Assembly: GCF_947492815.1 (NCBI RefSeq)
Contig: NZ_CANLOB010000014.1
Span: 64,325-123,329 of the forward strand
From: an uncultured Dokdonia sp.
GTDB lineage: Bacteria; Bacteroidota; Bacteroidia; Flavobacteriales; Flavobacteriaceae
Direction of reading: 5' to 3'
Length of the DNA: 59,005 nucleotides
A program made the translations under genes and the position numbers. Positions 35,418 through 44,364 of this stretch are shown piece by piece (within the stretch, counting starts at the first letter, position 1; each line of letters opens with the position of its first letter). The notes below the pieces were generated by a model. It had not been told where the DNA came from and searched no databases. It saw nothing but the letters and a program-made list of their open reading frames with translations.

Positions 35418-35978
35418 ATGAAACATAATCTTGTCAGACAAACTATTATAGAAACAGCTTCTCGCTTATTTTACGAGAAGGGTTATAATCTGACAGGTAT
35501 CAATGAAATTATCAAAGAAGCAGGTATTGCTAAAGCCACGCTTTATAATCACTTTAGATCTAAAGAAGAGATTTGTATTGCCTATCTACAATACAAAGAT
35601 CAATTATTCTTTGAGCAGTTAAAACCATTTATTGCAACCTATACACCTGGAAAAAATCAGCTTGTTGCTTTATTTGATTTTCTAGCAGCATTTTATAATC
35701 AAAATGATTTTAATGGATGTTGGTGTTTAAATACAATTTCTGAAATTCCTAAAGAAAATAAAGAAATCCGAGTTGTAATTCAGAATGGAAAAGAAACACT
35801 TATCAACTATATAGAAGGACTCTTAGCTGGCATTCCTGAACTTACAGAAGCAGATCAAAAAGTATATGCAAAGCAAATATATGTGCTTTATGAAGGAGGG
35901 CTTTCAGAAAGTCATTTGCATCAAGAAATATGGCCTATTGAAACAGCTCGTGGGCTTTGTGAAAAACTAATAGCATAA
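35418..35978 (+). CDS. TetR-family regulator of the SDR/AhpD-like module
   Basis: The 186-residue protein has a TetR helix-turn-helix (LTGINEIIKEAGIAKATLYNHFRSKEEI, residues about 24-51) and a helical ligand domain with NGCWCLN. It lies between two near-identical palindromic sites, one before its own promoter and one before the SDR gene, so it almost certainly represses both. Ligand unknown; the targets suggest a reactive carbonyl or similar compound. Confidence 0.9.
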   Translation: MKHNLVRQTIIETASRLFYEKGYNLTGINEIIKEAGIAKATLYNHFRSKEEICIAYLQYKDQLFFEQLKPFIATYTPGKNQLVALFDFLAAFYNQNDFNGCWCLNTISEIPKENKEIRVVIQNGKETLINYIEGLLAGIPELTEADQKVYAKQIYVLYEGGLSESHLHQEIWPIETARGLCEKLIA

Positions 35979-35997
35979 AAAAAATTTATCAATAAAA

Positions 35998-36015
35998 AGA
36001 CAGACTTGTCTGTCT
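35998..36015. promoter_or_regulatory. TetR operator, copy 2
   Basis: AGACAGACTTGTCTGTCT has 8-bp perfect arms around TT and shares 14 core bases with copy 1. It is 28 bp before the SDR start. Confidence 0.85.
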
Positions 36016-36043
36016 ATAATTTAAACTTTAAAATAAATAAACA

Positions 36044-36784
36044 ATGGAAAACAACAAAACAGCATTAGTCATCGGAGGTACCAGTGGTATCGGTCTCGCA
36101 ACAGTAGAAAATTTACTAAATGAAGGTGTAACAGTACATATTGCAGGTCGCACACCTAGCAAAGTAGCAGATGCGCCTAATCTTGTAAAGCATCAATTAG
36201 ATATTACAGATACTGCTGCAGTACAAAACTTTACCAATGAACTTTCAAATTGGGATAACCTAGACTATCTAGTAAATGCATCAGGTATTTTTGGACCAAA
36301 AGCGTTTTTAGATCATACACAAGAAGATTATGATTCATACCAAGACTTAAATAGAGGTTTCTTTTTTATCACACAAGCTGCTGCTAAAAAAATGAAAGAT
36401 ACACAAGGAGGTGCTATTGTAAATGTAGGATCTATGTGGGCAAAGCAAGCTGTAAAAGCAACACCTTCTTCAGCATATTCTATGCAAAAAGCAGGATTAC
36501 ACTCACTAACACAACACTTAGCCATGGAACTTGCTGATGATAATATTAGAGTAAATGCAGTATCTCCAGCTGTTGTATCTACTCCAGTATATCATGGTGT
36601 TTTTGGAGGAAAAGAAGAAGCAGAAAAAGCATTAGAAGGTTTTCACGGTTTCCATCCTATAGGACGTAATGGTACGCCTCAAGACGTAGCCGATAGTATT
36701 ACATTCCTACTTTCTGACAAAGCTTCTTGGGTAACGGGTGCTATTTGGGACATTGATGGTGGTGTACGCGCAGGACGTAATTAA
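36044..36784 (+). CDS. Short-chain dehydrogenase/reductase
   Basis: The 246-residue enzyme has the SDR nucleotide motif GGTSGIG (residues 10-16), the NASG-type strand VNASG, and the catalytic Tyr145-x3-Lys149 in AYSMQKAG, with the C-terminal [13 protein letters not shown]. It would reduce or oxidise a carbonyl/alcohol with NAD(P)H. TetR operator copy 2 lies just upstream. A decayed copy of its 3' end is at 37270-37346. Confidence 0.9.
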   Translation: MENNKTALVIGGTSGIGLATVENLLNEGVTVHIAGRTPSKVADAPNLVKHQLDITDTAAVQNFTNELSNWDNLDYLVNASGIFGPKAFLDHTQEDYDSYQDLNRGFFFITQAAAKKMKDTQGGAIVNVGSMWAKQAVKATPSSAYSMQKAGLHSLTQHLAMELADDNIRVNAVSPAVVSTPVYHGVFGGKEEAEKALEGFHGFHPIGRNGTPQDVADSITFLLSDKASWVTGAIWDIDGGVRAGRN

Positions 36785-36799
36785 TTTTCACTCTATTAA

Positions 36800-36826
36800 G
36801 GGCAATACAGATTTTCAGTATTGCCC
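36800..36826. terminator. Hairpin between SDR and AhpD-like genes
   Basis: GGGCAATAC/GTATTGCCC 9-bp stem with 9-nt loop; no strong T run, so it may attenuate rather than end transcription. Confidence 0.5.
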
Positions 36827-36852
36827 ATACTTTAATTTAAAAATAGATTTTT

Positions 36853-37158
36853 ATGTATGATATGAATCACCTAAAGAAGTTAGGTACATTAGGAAAAAAT
36901 GCCGAACAAGCTATGAAAGCTTTTCAACAATTAGATCAAGCTGCACTTGCTGATGGCGCTATTCCAAAAAAATATAAGGAGTTAATAGCCATTGCTGTTG
37001 CACTCACCACACAATGTCCATACTGTTTGGAAATTCACAAAAAACACGCAATCGATGCTGGAGCAACACAAGAAGAACTTTCTGAAGTTACTTTTGTAGC
37101 AGCTGTATTACGAGCAGGAGCTGCAGTAGTTCATGGTACGCACTTAATGAACAATTAA
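36853..37158 (+). CDS. Carboxymuconolactone decarboxylase / AhpD-like protein
   Basis: The 101-residue protein has the CMD core with Cys55-x2-Cys58-x3-His62 (TTQCPYCLEIHKKHA), the redox-active pattern of AhpD-like peroxidases, rather than a decarboxylase. It may reduce peroxides or repair thiols. It is the third gene of the TetR module. Confidence 0.85.
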   Translation: MYDMNHLKKLGTLGKNAEQAMKAFQQLDQAALADGAIPKKYKELIAIAVALTTQCPYCLEIHKKHAIDAGATQEELSEVTFVAAVLRAGAAVVHGTHLMNN

Positions 37159-37269
37159 TACCGTTTACATATCAAAATGTAAATGATAATGCATTGCCAT
37201 ACGTATTTAAACATTACCCCATTTTATCAAAAACTTCATTATAACCAATACACTCGTGTGTATAATGAA

Positions 37270-37346
37270 ACTTTATGGGTAATCAGTTGCTATTTAAGAT
37301 ATTAATGGTGGTGTATGTGCAAGACGTACTTAATTTTCACTCTATT
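37270..37346 (+). pseudogene. Decayed duplicate of the SDR gene 3' end
   Basis: The text from ATGGGTAATCAG through GATATTAATGGTGGTGTATG to TTTTCACTCTATTA copies 36726-36797, with one extra base near 37283. The frame DINGGVCARRT-stop matches [15 protein letters not shown]. About 45 bp are highly similar, including the post-stop sequence, so this is recent duplication followed by deletion. Confidence 0.8.
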
Positions 37347-37358
37347 AGTACTTATTTT

Positions 37359-37384
37359 AAAGGTCTTCTAATTAGAAGACCTTT
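37359..37384. terminator. Bidirectional terminator palindrome
   Basis: AAAGGTCTTCTAA/TTAGAAGACCTTT forms a 26-bp perfect palindrome followed by TTCTT; it lies 16 bp past the end of the minus-strand peptide gene. Confidence 0.7.
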
Positions 37385-37399
37385 TCTTACTTTTACTAA

Positions 37400-37603
37400 T
37401 TATCCTCCTAATCCATTTTGATTAAATTCACCATCACCTACATAAAATTCATTAGAAATATTTTTAACATTCGGATATAATAATCCTCCAAAAGTGAATG
37501 GTGCATTTACCTGATTTGATTCTGCTATTCTATCAATAGTACTCCCCCCGAAAACAGTATTACTATACTCTAACTGATACTTTTTCAATTTACTTAATTT
37601 CAT
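37400..37603 (-). CDS. Small peptide with double-glycine leader
   Basis: The 67-residue peptide begins MKLSKLKKYQLEYSNTVFGG (GG at residues 19-20), like Bacteroidetes double-glycine precursors. The 47-residue core is Asn/Gly-rich with no cysteine (TFGGLLYPNV, GEFNQNGLGG). It stands alone between a decayed SDR tail and the BlaI gene and has its own terminator. It could be a pheromone- or bacteriocin-like peptide; no processing genes are next to it. Confidence 0.6.
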   Translation of the reverse strand: MKLSKLKKYQLEYSNTVFGGSTIDRIAESNQVNAPFTFGGLLYPNVKNISNEFYVGDGEFNQNGLGG

Positions 37604-37680
37604 AATTCTTTTTTTAATTAATTTTTTTTATCTCAAAACTTTACAACAAAAAACACGCTATTTTTTGTTAAATTATTGCT

Positions 37681-37739
37681 CTACAAATGTAGAATTAAAA
37701 ATTTATTCTACATTTGTAGAGTTAATTCTAAAAATGTAG
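37681..37739. promoter_or_regulatory. Three BlaI/MecI-type operators
   Basis: CTACAAATGTAG (37681-37692), CTACATTTGTAG (37708-37719) and the imperfect CTAAAAATGTAG (37728-37739) match the TACAnnTGTA operator of BlaI/MecI regulators. The second also contains TACATTTG, a -7 promoter element, so repressor binding would block transcription. Confidence 0.85.
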
Positions 37740-37745
37740 AAAGAA

Positions 37746-38117
37746 ATGGCATTATCTGCTTCAGAAGAACAACTCATGCAACTCCTTTGGAAACAAGAAC
37801 GTGCATTTATGAAAGACCTCATAGATGCATACCCTGATCCAAAGCCTGCTACCACGACTATAGCTACCTTACTAAAAAGAATGCAGGATAAGAATTTTGT
37901 AGACTACAAACAGTATGGACGTTCTAGGGAATATTTTCCATTGGTAAAGAAGACAGACTACTTTTCTAAACACGTAAACGGACTTATTAAAAATTTCTTT
38001 AATGACTCTGCTTCTCAATTTGCTTCTTTCTTTACACAAGAAACTGATCTAAGTGAGCAAGAATTGGAAGAGTTAAGAGGTATTATAGACCATCAACTTA
38101 AAAAGAAAAAGCAATGA
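37746..38117 (+). CDS. BlaI/MecI-family transcriptional repressor
   Basis: The 123-residue protein has the BlaI winged helix (SASEEQLMQLLWKQERAFMKDLIDAYP, TTTIATLLKRMQDKNFVDYKQYGRSREYFPLV) and a C-terminal dimerisation helix. It overlaps the BlaR1-like gene by 4 bp (ATGA) and is preceded by three matching operators. Cleavage by its partner would relieve repression. Confidence 0.9.
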   Translation: MALSASEEQLMQLLWKQERAFMKDLIDAYPDPKPATTTIATLLKRMQDKNFVDYKQYGRSREYFPLVKKTDYFSKHVNGLIKNFFNDSASQFASFFTQETDLSEQELEELRGIIDHQLKKKKQ

Positions 38118-41100
38118 TTCTGACATATCTTATAAAAAGCACCTTGTGTCTTGCGGTTTTATTTGGGTTTTATAAAATCGTATTAGAAGCAAAAGCGCTC
38201 CATCATTTTAAACGGTATTATTTACTAGCCAGTCTTATTTTTTCATTAACGATACCATTAATAAAATTTACATATACTACTACAGAGGCACCGCAAGAGA
38301 TTTGGATAGGTGAATTTGCTCAAGCTTGGGATCAAACCGCTTTACCTGCACAATCTTTACCTGTAGAAGAAAAAACAAGTTATCTTCCTTATATACTATG
38401 GGCCATATATGGATTAGGAACACTCATTTTTGGAGGGCGTTTTCTCTTAAATTTAATTCGCTTAAAGCGAAAAATAACAAATGCAGAAACCCATAATCAT
38501 AGAGAGTTTACGTTAGCACTCTTACAGCAGTCTATTGTTCCACACTCTTTTTTGAAATATATTTTTCTTTCGCGAAAGCGGTATGAGAATAAAGAAATAC
38601 CAACAGAAGTAATTGCGCATGAAGCTACACATGTACGTCAAAAGCATTCTTTAGATATCTTATTTATAGAATTTTTACAAGTGGTATTTTGGTTTAATCC
38701 GTTGTTTTGGATGACTAAAAAATCCATTACACTAAATCATGAATTCCTAGCAGACCAAGGGGCAATTCAAGAAGAACACGACATTTATCAATACCAACAT
38801 ATACTCTTAAACTATGCCAGTAGTGCTCATCACACTACCCTTGAGAGTCCATTTAATTATTCATCAACAAAAAAACGAATTCTTATGTTATCACAATCAT
38901 TTAATCGAAAGCGACTCGCAATAAGTGCGCTACTACTCATTCCCATTATTGCAGGCTGTGTACTGGTCTTTAATCAAGGAATTATTGCACAACCAAATAA
39001 CGATCTTGCTATTGAAGGACATTGGATAGACCATGCTAATGAAAATCAAGACGTATTTATCTATGAAGAGGATGGAACACTTTGGTGGGATCAGAAAGTT
39101 GTAAAAGCCCCTATCACAGTTAAAGATGGAAATTATTTTTTACCATCTGGCAATTTACCTGATAGCGAATTATGGGAGTTATCTATAGCAGATAATGGAT
39201 TTTTAAAGTTAGGTGACAGCACTTATTTTACACCGCCAGAAGACACCGTAAGTTATCGTATTGATGGTATTTGGTCAACACCAGATGGTGAAACTAAGTA
39301 TCATTTTATCACCAAAAATGGAGGTCCAACCTGTGATGTTATTAATACAACTACAAACAAAAGCACACGTTATTACCCAAAACTTATTGATAACGGAATG
39401 ACGTTTACAATGGGGTATGATTGGTATACATTTACATTTGATAACGGTAAACTTACGATGCAAGATGGTATTGAACTTAAACGTATTGAAAACCATTCTG
39501 TGTATAAAACTCATACAACAAATGAGGATGTAAATTATCTAAGTATTAAAATTATAGATAATGATAATTATACAATCAATGACATTCCAGCAACAAATGC
39601 TACGTTAATGACAGTACTGGAAAGCTTTAATACAAATAATACAAAAGAAGAAAGACAACAGCTTATTAATGCAACAATTTCAGAACCAAAACCAGAGCAA
39701 CAAGATCAAGTAGACTTACTACATAAAGTTCTTTATGAATACGGTGTTAAAGAAGTACAAGTGTATATGGGTAACATTTTTCCAAACACTACCCTTGAAA
39801 ACTCTTTAAAAGAAAAACATCCAACAAAGCAAGATCTTAAAAGATGGTTAGACACAAATCAATATGGCATATGGATAAACGGAGTAAAAGTTAGCAATGA
39901 AGTGTTAACTGCATATCAACCAAATGATATACCATATTTTACAGAAAGCACTCTAGAGAAAAATGCTATAAACTATGGAGAGTATGATATACAAGTAAAT
40001 CTAATGACAAACACCTATTGGAGAGAAAAGGGAGGATATCCAGAAGGGCATAAAGAATATCTAAAAAAGTTTTTGGAAAAAAATCAAGAAGAAAAAAATA
40101 GTTACAATGCTAAAAATATCACATTAGAAATAGTAGAAGATGGCACATATCTTATCAATGGAATAGCTGCCACAGAAGAAAATTTTTCTGAAGTATTACA
40201 TACGTTTAATACAAACCTTACCAAAGAAGAACGCCAAAATCAAGTAACAGTAACTATTACAGCTCCTGAAAAAGTTAATGTAGATCAAATTAAAAAACTT
40301 AGAAACAAACTTTTAACTTATGGTGTACACCAGATTCAAATTCCTGGAGGACTTATTGTTCCTAATAGTACTTCAAAAGCATCTTTAGAGCCTACACATC
40401 CTACCTATGAACATTTGGTAAAATGGCAAAATACAGATTTATATACCCTATTACTTGACAATAAAGTGTTGAATAATAATAAAATTCTTGAGTATCATCC
40501 TAATGACCTTATGTACTTCAAAGAAAAACCTCTTCAAGGAAATAAGATGATAGTCGTTTTATGGACCAATCCATATTGGCAAGAAAAACGTGGTGTAGGA
40601 TTTCCTTCTGCATATAGTGTAAATTTAAATACAACAGAGGGTGTGGTTTTAAAACCTGTAAATCAACAACAAACCTCACAAAAACAGCATATTGAAAAAG
40701 AGGCATTTGAAGCTATGTATAACCAAACAAAGCAAAACTACGCTAAAGAATTTGTAGAAGGCGCCGAAAGAAATGGAGAAAAAGGGCTGGTTATTGAAAT
40801 AAAAAAGAACACCGTTCGTGTAAATGGAAAGCCTTCATCGGTAGCAACACTACGTAGAGATATTGATGCCATTACTAGAGATTGGTCAGCAACAGACTAT
40901 ACAGAAGCATTCCCTTCTACACTCGTTAAAAATCCAGAGAAGGGTTTTGTTAAAAAACTAAATGAAGAATTCTTAAAAACCAATTTTTCAAAAGCAAATG
41001 GAGGCATGGATTTAGTACCACCACCTCCGCCACCACCACTAGCACCAGGAGCTCCAAAAGTACAATTACCACCACCGCCTCCACCGCCAAGTGTAGAAGA

Positions 41101-42406
41101 TCATCTTAAAGGCATGAATGATATAGGAGGGGTATTTTATTATGAAGACAAGCAAGTTACTTTTGAGAAAGCAATACGTCTTGTAAAAGAAAATAAAAAC
41201 CTCAACGTACAAACAAGACATCCTTACACAAATGCTCCTAAAACCTATATTTCTGCAAAACCTATCGTAGTAGAAACTCAGGAGCAAAGCAAAAAACCCG
41301 TCACTAAAAAAGACATTAGTGTTTACAATAAACTTGCAAAGAAGTATGGCAAAAACCCTGAAGGGGAAATACTAAATTCTGAAGTGGCTTTTATGTATGA
41401 GATTTATAGCAGAATGACAAAAACACAAAAGAAAAATGCTGAACCGTATCCTGCGCTTCCGCCGCCACCGCCACCGGCTCCAGTCCCAGCTCCAGCTCCA
41501 GTTAAAACAAAAAAAGAGGGAGCACCTACTCCTAATAAGGGAAATCAACTTGTTTCCACACAGAAAATATTAGGAATGCAAACTGTTCAAGAACAAACAA
41601 CTGCACATTTAAATAAAGGAGGTATTTTTATCCTCAACGGCAAAACAGCCTCCAAAAAAGAAGTTGTCGATTTTTATACATCTGTAACAACGCAACCTTC
41701 TCGCATTCGTATAGATAAGAAAGCAAATCCACCTGTTATGTATGTAAACAATATCCCTAAAGACATGGCATATACAACTATGACTCAAAAGGATATTCAA
41801 GCATATAATGAACTTGCAAAAAAGTATCGAGAAAACCCTACTACTAAAATAAAAAAAAACGAAGTTCGGAAACTATATTACGTATATGTTAATATGACTC
41901 AAGAACAGCGTGCTATTGCCGAGCCTTATCCAATAATATCTTCGCAACATCAAAAAGAAAAGAGACAACCATTAGTAGGAGTAAAAGGTCTTTCTTTAGA
42001 TGACAAAAATTCTTTTGACACTTCTATAATAGATGCATCTCAAAATAATGTTATTGCAAATGCTCGTTACTATTACAATCACAAACACATTTCTGTTGCT
42101 GAAGCACAAAAACTTATAAATACGAATCCTTCTATCAAGCAAAGAACAAAGCCTTCTAAAACATTTGACAAGCCTCTTGTTTTCTTGTACACAACAGATC
42201 TCTTTGAACCTACTCCTAGACCAACAAGTGTAAACATAGTTGATCATATTAAAGTATCCAATAGACATCAATCACAATTTTACTTCGAAAATGAAAAAAT
42301 CACCTATCAAGAAGCACTTAAACTTGTTAGAAAAAATCGTTCATTACAAGTAATCACAACAATAAACAAAGAAGACAAATACCAAACTAAAATATCTAAA
42401 GCTTAA
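38114..42406 (+). CDS. Giant BlaR1-like M56 sensor metallopeptidase
   Basis: The N-terminal 290 residues follow BlaR1/MecR1: membrane helices near 2-22, 34-54, 92-115 and 266-284, zinc motif HEATH (His169, Glu170, His173) and NHEFLADQ near 208-215. The outer part (about 1140 residues) is unusual: two homologous units of about 160 residues (about 472-640 and 668-826, both with TINDIPAT/LINGIAAT, TKEERQ and YWxEK), two poly-Pro stretches (about 968-996, 1115-1133), a repeated YNxLAKKY module (about 1066, 1223), and four short xFYY/xxKxT units. It lacks a penicillin-binding domain. It would sense an envelope signal and cut the repressor. Confidence 0.85.
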   Translation: MILTYLIKSTLCLAVLFGFYKIVLEAKALHHFKRYYLLASLIFSLTIPLIKFTYTTTEAPQEIWIGEFAQAWDQTALPAQSLPVEEKTSYLPYILWAIYGLGTLIFGGRFLLNLIRLKRKITNAETHNHREFTLALLQQSIVPHSFLKYIFLSRKRYENKEIPTEVIAHEATHVRQKHSLDILFIEFLQVVFWFNPLFWMTKKSITLNHEFLADQGAIQEEHDIYQYQHILLNYASSAHHTTLESPFNYSSTKKRILMLSQSFNRKRLAISALLLIPIIAGCVLVFNQGIIAQPNNDLAIEGHWIDHANENQDVFIYEEDGTLWWDQKVVKAPITVKDGNYFLPSGNLPDSELWELSIADNGFLKLGDSTYFTPPEDTVSYRIDGIWSTPDGETKYHFITKNGGPTCDVINTTTNKSTRYYPKLIDNGMTFTMGYDWYTFTFDNGKLTMQDGIELKRIENHSVYKTHTTNEDVNYLSIKIIDNDNYTINDIPATNATLMTVLESFNTNNTKEERQQLINATISEPKPEQQDQVDLLHKVLYEYGVKEVQVYMGNIFPNTTLENSLKEKHPTKQDLKRWLDTNQYGIWINGVKVSNEVLTAYQPNDIPYFTESTLEKNAINYGEYDIQVNLMTNTYWREKGGYPEGHKEYLKKFLEKNQEEKNSYNAKNITLEIVEDGTYLINGIAATEENFSEVLHTFNTNLTKEERQNQVTVTITAPEKVNVDQIKKLRNKLLTYGVHQIQIPGGLIVPNSTSKASLEPTHPTYEHLVKWQNTDLYTLLLDNKVLNNNKILEYHPNDLMYFKEKPLQGNKMIVVLWTNPYWQEKRGVGFPSAYSVNLNTTEGVVLKPVNQQQTSQKQHIEKEAFEAMYNQTKQNYAKEFVEGAERNGEKGLVIEIKKNTVRVNGKPSSVATLRRDIDAITRDWSATDYTEAFPSTLVKNPEKGFVKKLNEEFLKTNFSKANGGMDLVPPPPPPPLAPGAPKVQLPPPPPPPSVEDHLKGMNDIGGVFYYEDKQVTFEKAIRLVKENKNLNVQTRHPYTNAPKTYISAKPIVVETQEQSKKPVTKKDISVYNKLAKKYGKNPEGEILNSEVAFMYEIYSRMTKTQKKNAEPYPALPPPPPPAPVPAPAPVKTKKEGAPTPNKGNQLVSTQKILGMQTVQEQTTAHLNKGGIFILNGKTASKKEVVDFYTSVTTQPSRIRIDKKANPPVMYVNNIPKDMAYTTMTQKDIQAYNELAKKYRENPTTKIKKNEVRKLYYVYVNMTQEQRAIAEPYPIISSQHQKEKRQPLVGVKGLSLDDKNSFDTSIIDASQNNVIANARYYYNHKHISVAEAQKLINTNPSIKQRTKPSKTFDKPLVFLYTTDLFEPTPRPTSVNIVDHIKVSNRHQSQFYFENEKITYQEALKLVRKNRSLQVITTINKEDKYQTKISKA
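38568..38577. repeat. Iterated palindrome core inside the BlaR1-like gene
   Basis: TTTCGCGAAA within TCTTTCGCGAAAGCG; read as LSRKR. Confidence 0.85.
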
Positions 42407-42436
42407 CCCTTTTAGATAAAATCAATTTATCAAATT

Positions 42437-42470
42437 AAGCATGACCTATCAAATAGGTCGTGCTTTTTTT
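42437..42470 (+). terminator. Terminator after the BlaR1-like gene
   Basis: AAGCATGACCTAT pairs with ATAGGTCGTGCTT (one G-U), loop CAA, followed by seven T. Confidence 0.85.
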
Positions 42471-42604
42471 ATAACCTATTAATATTAACTTACAAGAATG
42501 CATTCACTTACGTTTTTATATATTTACATAGAATGGCTCTATCACTAAGACTAATCATCTTATTGAGCTTAATAGCTATCATCTAAAACATCAAATTATT
42601 CATC

Positions 42605-44320
42605 ATGAAAATCAAGTCCATCTTTCTTTCTGTTTTTTTTGTATTCGCTTTCGCGAAAGCGGTCTCAGGACAAATAAAAACATTTCCTACACACAATAAA
42701 ATCACTCCAGAACTTGCTGCACAAGTGGATGCTATATTTGCAGACACTGATAAGCCTGATCATCCTGGAGCAGCGCTAGGTATCTTTAAAGATGGAGAGA
42801 TCATCTATGCAAAAGGATATGGATATGCAAATTTAGAATATGACATTCCTATCTCATCAACCTCTGTATTTAGGATTGCCTCTACCTCAAAACAATTTAC
42901 AGCAGCCTGTATTGTGTTACTTGCTCAACAACAAAAACTGTCTTTAGACACAACATTAGACACCTTCTTTCCTGCATTTCCTAACTATGCAAAAACAATT
43001 ACGGTAAGACACCTCCTTAATCACACTAGTGGTATACGTGATTATTTGACACTTGCATCTTTGAGTGGTTTAGGTGACGAAGATTTTTATACAGATCAAG
43101 ATGTTATGAAATGGCTTATACATCAAGAAGAGCTTAATTTTAAACCTGGTGATGAGCATTTATATAGTAATTCTGGATACTGGTTACTTGGACAAATTGT
43201 TCAGAAAGTGACAGGAACATCTATGGCAGATTATGCTCAGAAAGAGATCTTCAAACCTTTAGGAATGAATAACACCCATTTTCATAATGATTATACGGCT
43301 ATTGTAAAAAACCGTGCTTCAGGATATTCTCCTACACAAGACGGGGATTTCCAAATTAGTATGACCACACTTAATATGATAGGTGATGGAGGAATCTTTA
43401 CAACTATAGAAGATTTAAAGAAATGGGATGATGCATATTACAGATCTACCGTTCTTACTCAAGATTTCTGGAAAACAATGACAACCACAACAATACTCAA
43501 TGACGGAACAACTAATGAGTATGCGTCAGGTCTTGAGGTAGGTATATATGATGGTCATAAAATCATAAGTCATGGCGGAGCCTTTGTAGGGTTCCGTGCA
43601 CAGAAATTTCAATTTCCTGATAAACATTTTACTGTTGTTGTCCTTGCAAATCGAGGTGATGCAAACCCTAATGATCTTGCTTCTAAAGTAACAGACCTAT
43701 TTTTAGATCCTATTGAAACATCCGCCAGTAATGAACGTATAGATACTGCTACGCTTACTTCTGCTTTCGCGAAAGCAAAACCTATAAAAATCCCAACAAC
43801 CGATCTTAAAAAACTAGAAGGATCTTATTGGAACGCGGACTCAAAAACAAGCAGAAAGCTTACCTTACTTAATGATACATTGAGTTATGATCGTGGAAAT
43901 GGAAGAATCACAAAAATGGAACCTATCTCAAAAAATACGTTTAGATGGATAGGTCCTAATATTCCTATAAAACTCACCATAGATAATCCAAATACGCCTT
44001 CAGGTTTTACATTAGAGATTCCAGGACAGGGCATTTTTAATTATCAAAAGTATACACCTATAACACAACTTACTTCAGAACAAATACAACGCTATGAAGG
44101 TGATTATTACAGTAAAGAACTTGATGTTACCTACACCTTCAAAAATGAAAATAACCAATTAACTTTATATGTAAATGGAGAAAACTTTTCCTCAGTAGTA
44201 CCAATCAAAAAAAACGTATTTAGTGTATTTGGATTTATAATATTTGATTTCACAGAAGACCAACAAGCATTTAGGACCTCTGCTGGACGCGTTCAGAACT
44301 TGCGTTTTGTAAAAAAATAA
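42605..44320 (+). CDS. Serine beta-lactamase-like hydrolase, secreted
   Basis: The 571-residue protein has a signal peptide (MKIKSIFLSVFFVFAFAKAV, then SGQ) whose end is encoded by a perfect iterated palindrome. The beta-lactamase/class C fold has Ser93-x2-Lys96 in ASTSKQ, YSNSGYWLLG and ISHGGAFVGF. A C-terminal domain of about 180 residues follows (lipocalin-like repeats near LEGSYWNADSK and YEGDYYSKE). It may be a D-amino peptidase or esterase. It lies 199 bp after the BlaR1-like sensor and is a possible target, but no BlaI site precedes it. Confidence 0.85.
   Translation: MKIKSIFLSVFFVFAFAKAVSGQIKTFPTHNKITPELAAQVDAIFADTDKPDHPGAALGIFKDGEIIYAKGYGYANLEYDIPISSTSVFRIASTSKQFTAACIVLLAQQQKLSLDTTLDTFFPAFPNYAKTITVRHLLNHTSGIRDYLTLASLSGLGDEDFYTDQDVMKWLIHQEELNFKPGDEHLYSNSGYWLLGQIVQKVTGTSMADYAQKEIFKPLGMNNTHFHNDYTAIVKNRASGYSPTQDGDFQISMTTLNMIGDGGIFTTIEDLKKWDDAYYRSTVLTQDFWKTMTTTTILNDGTTNEYASGLEVGIYDGHKIISHGGAFVGFRAQKFQFPDKHFTVVVLANRGDANPNDLASKVTDLFLDPIETSASNERIDTATLTSAFAKAKPIKIPTTDLKKLEGSYWNADSKTSRKLTLLNDTLSYDRGNGRITKMEPISKNTFRWIGPNIPIKLTIDNPNTPSGFTLEIPGQGIFNYQKYTPITQLTSEQIQRYEGDYYSKELDVTYTFKNENNQLTLYVNGENFSSVVPIKKNVFSVFGFIIFDFTEDQQAFRTSAGRVQNLRFVKK
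42647..42660. repeat. Iterated palindrome, perfect copy in a signal peptide
   Basis: GCTTTCGCGAAAGC; read as AFAKA at the end of the hydrophobic region. Confidence 0.9.
43763..43776. repeat. Iterated palindrome, perfect copy inside the serine hydrolase
   Basis: GCTTTCGCGAAAGC; read as AFAKA in the linker between the two domains. Confidence 0.9.
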
Positions 44321-44364
44321 GTGACTATATAATACATATCTTTTTATAATTAAATAAACCATTC

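Noticed and set aside
40968..41100. Proline-codon repeats as a possible nucleotide repeat element
   Set aside because: The CCA/CCG runs are explained by poly-Pro linkers in the BlaR1-like protein.
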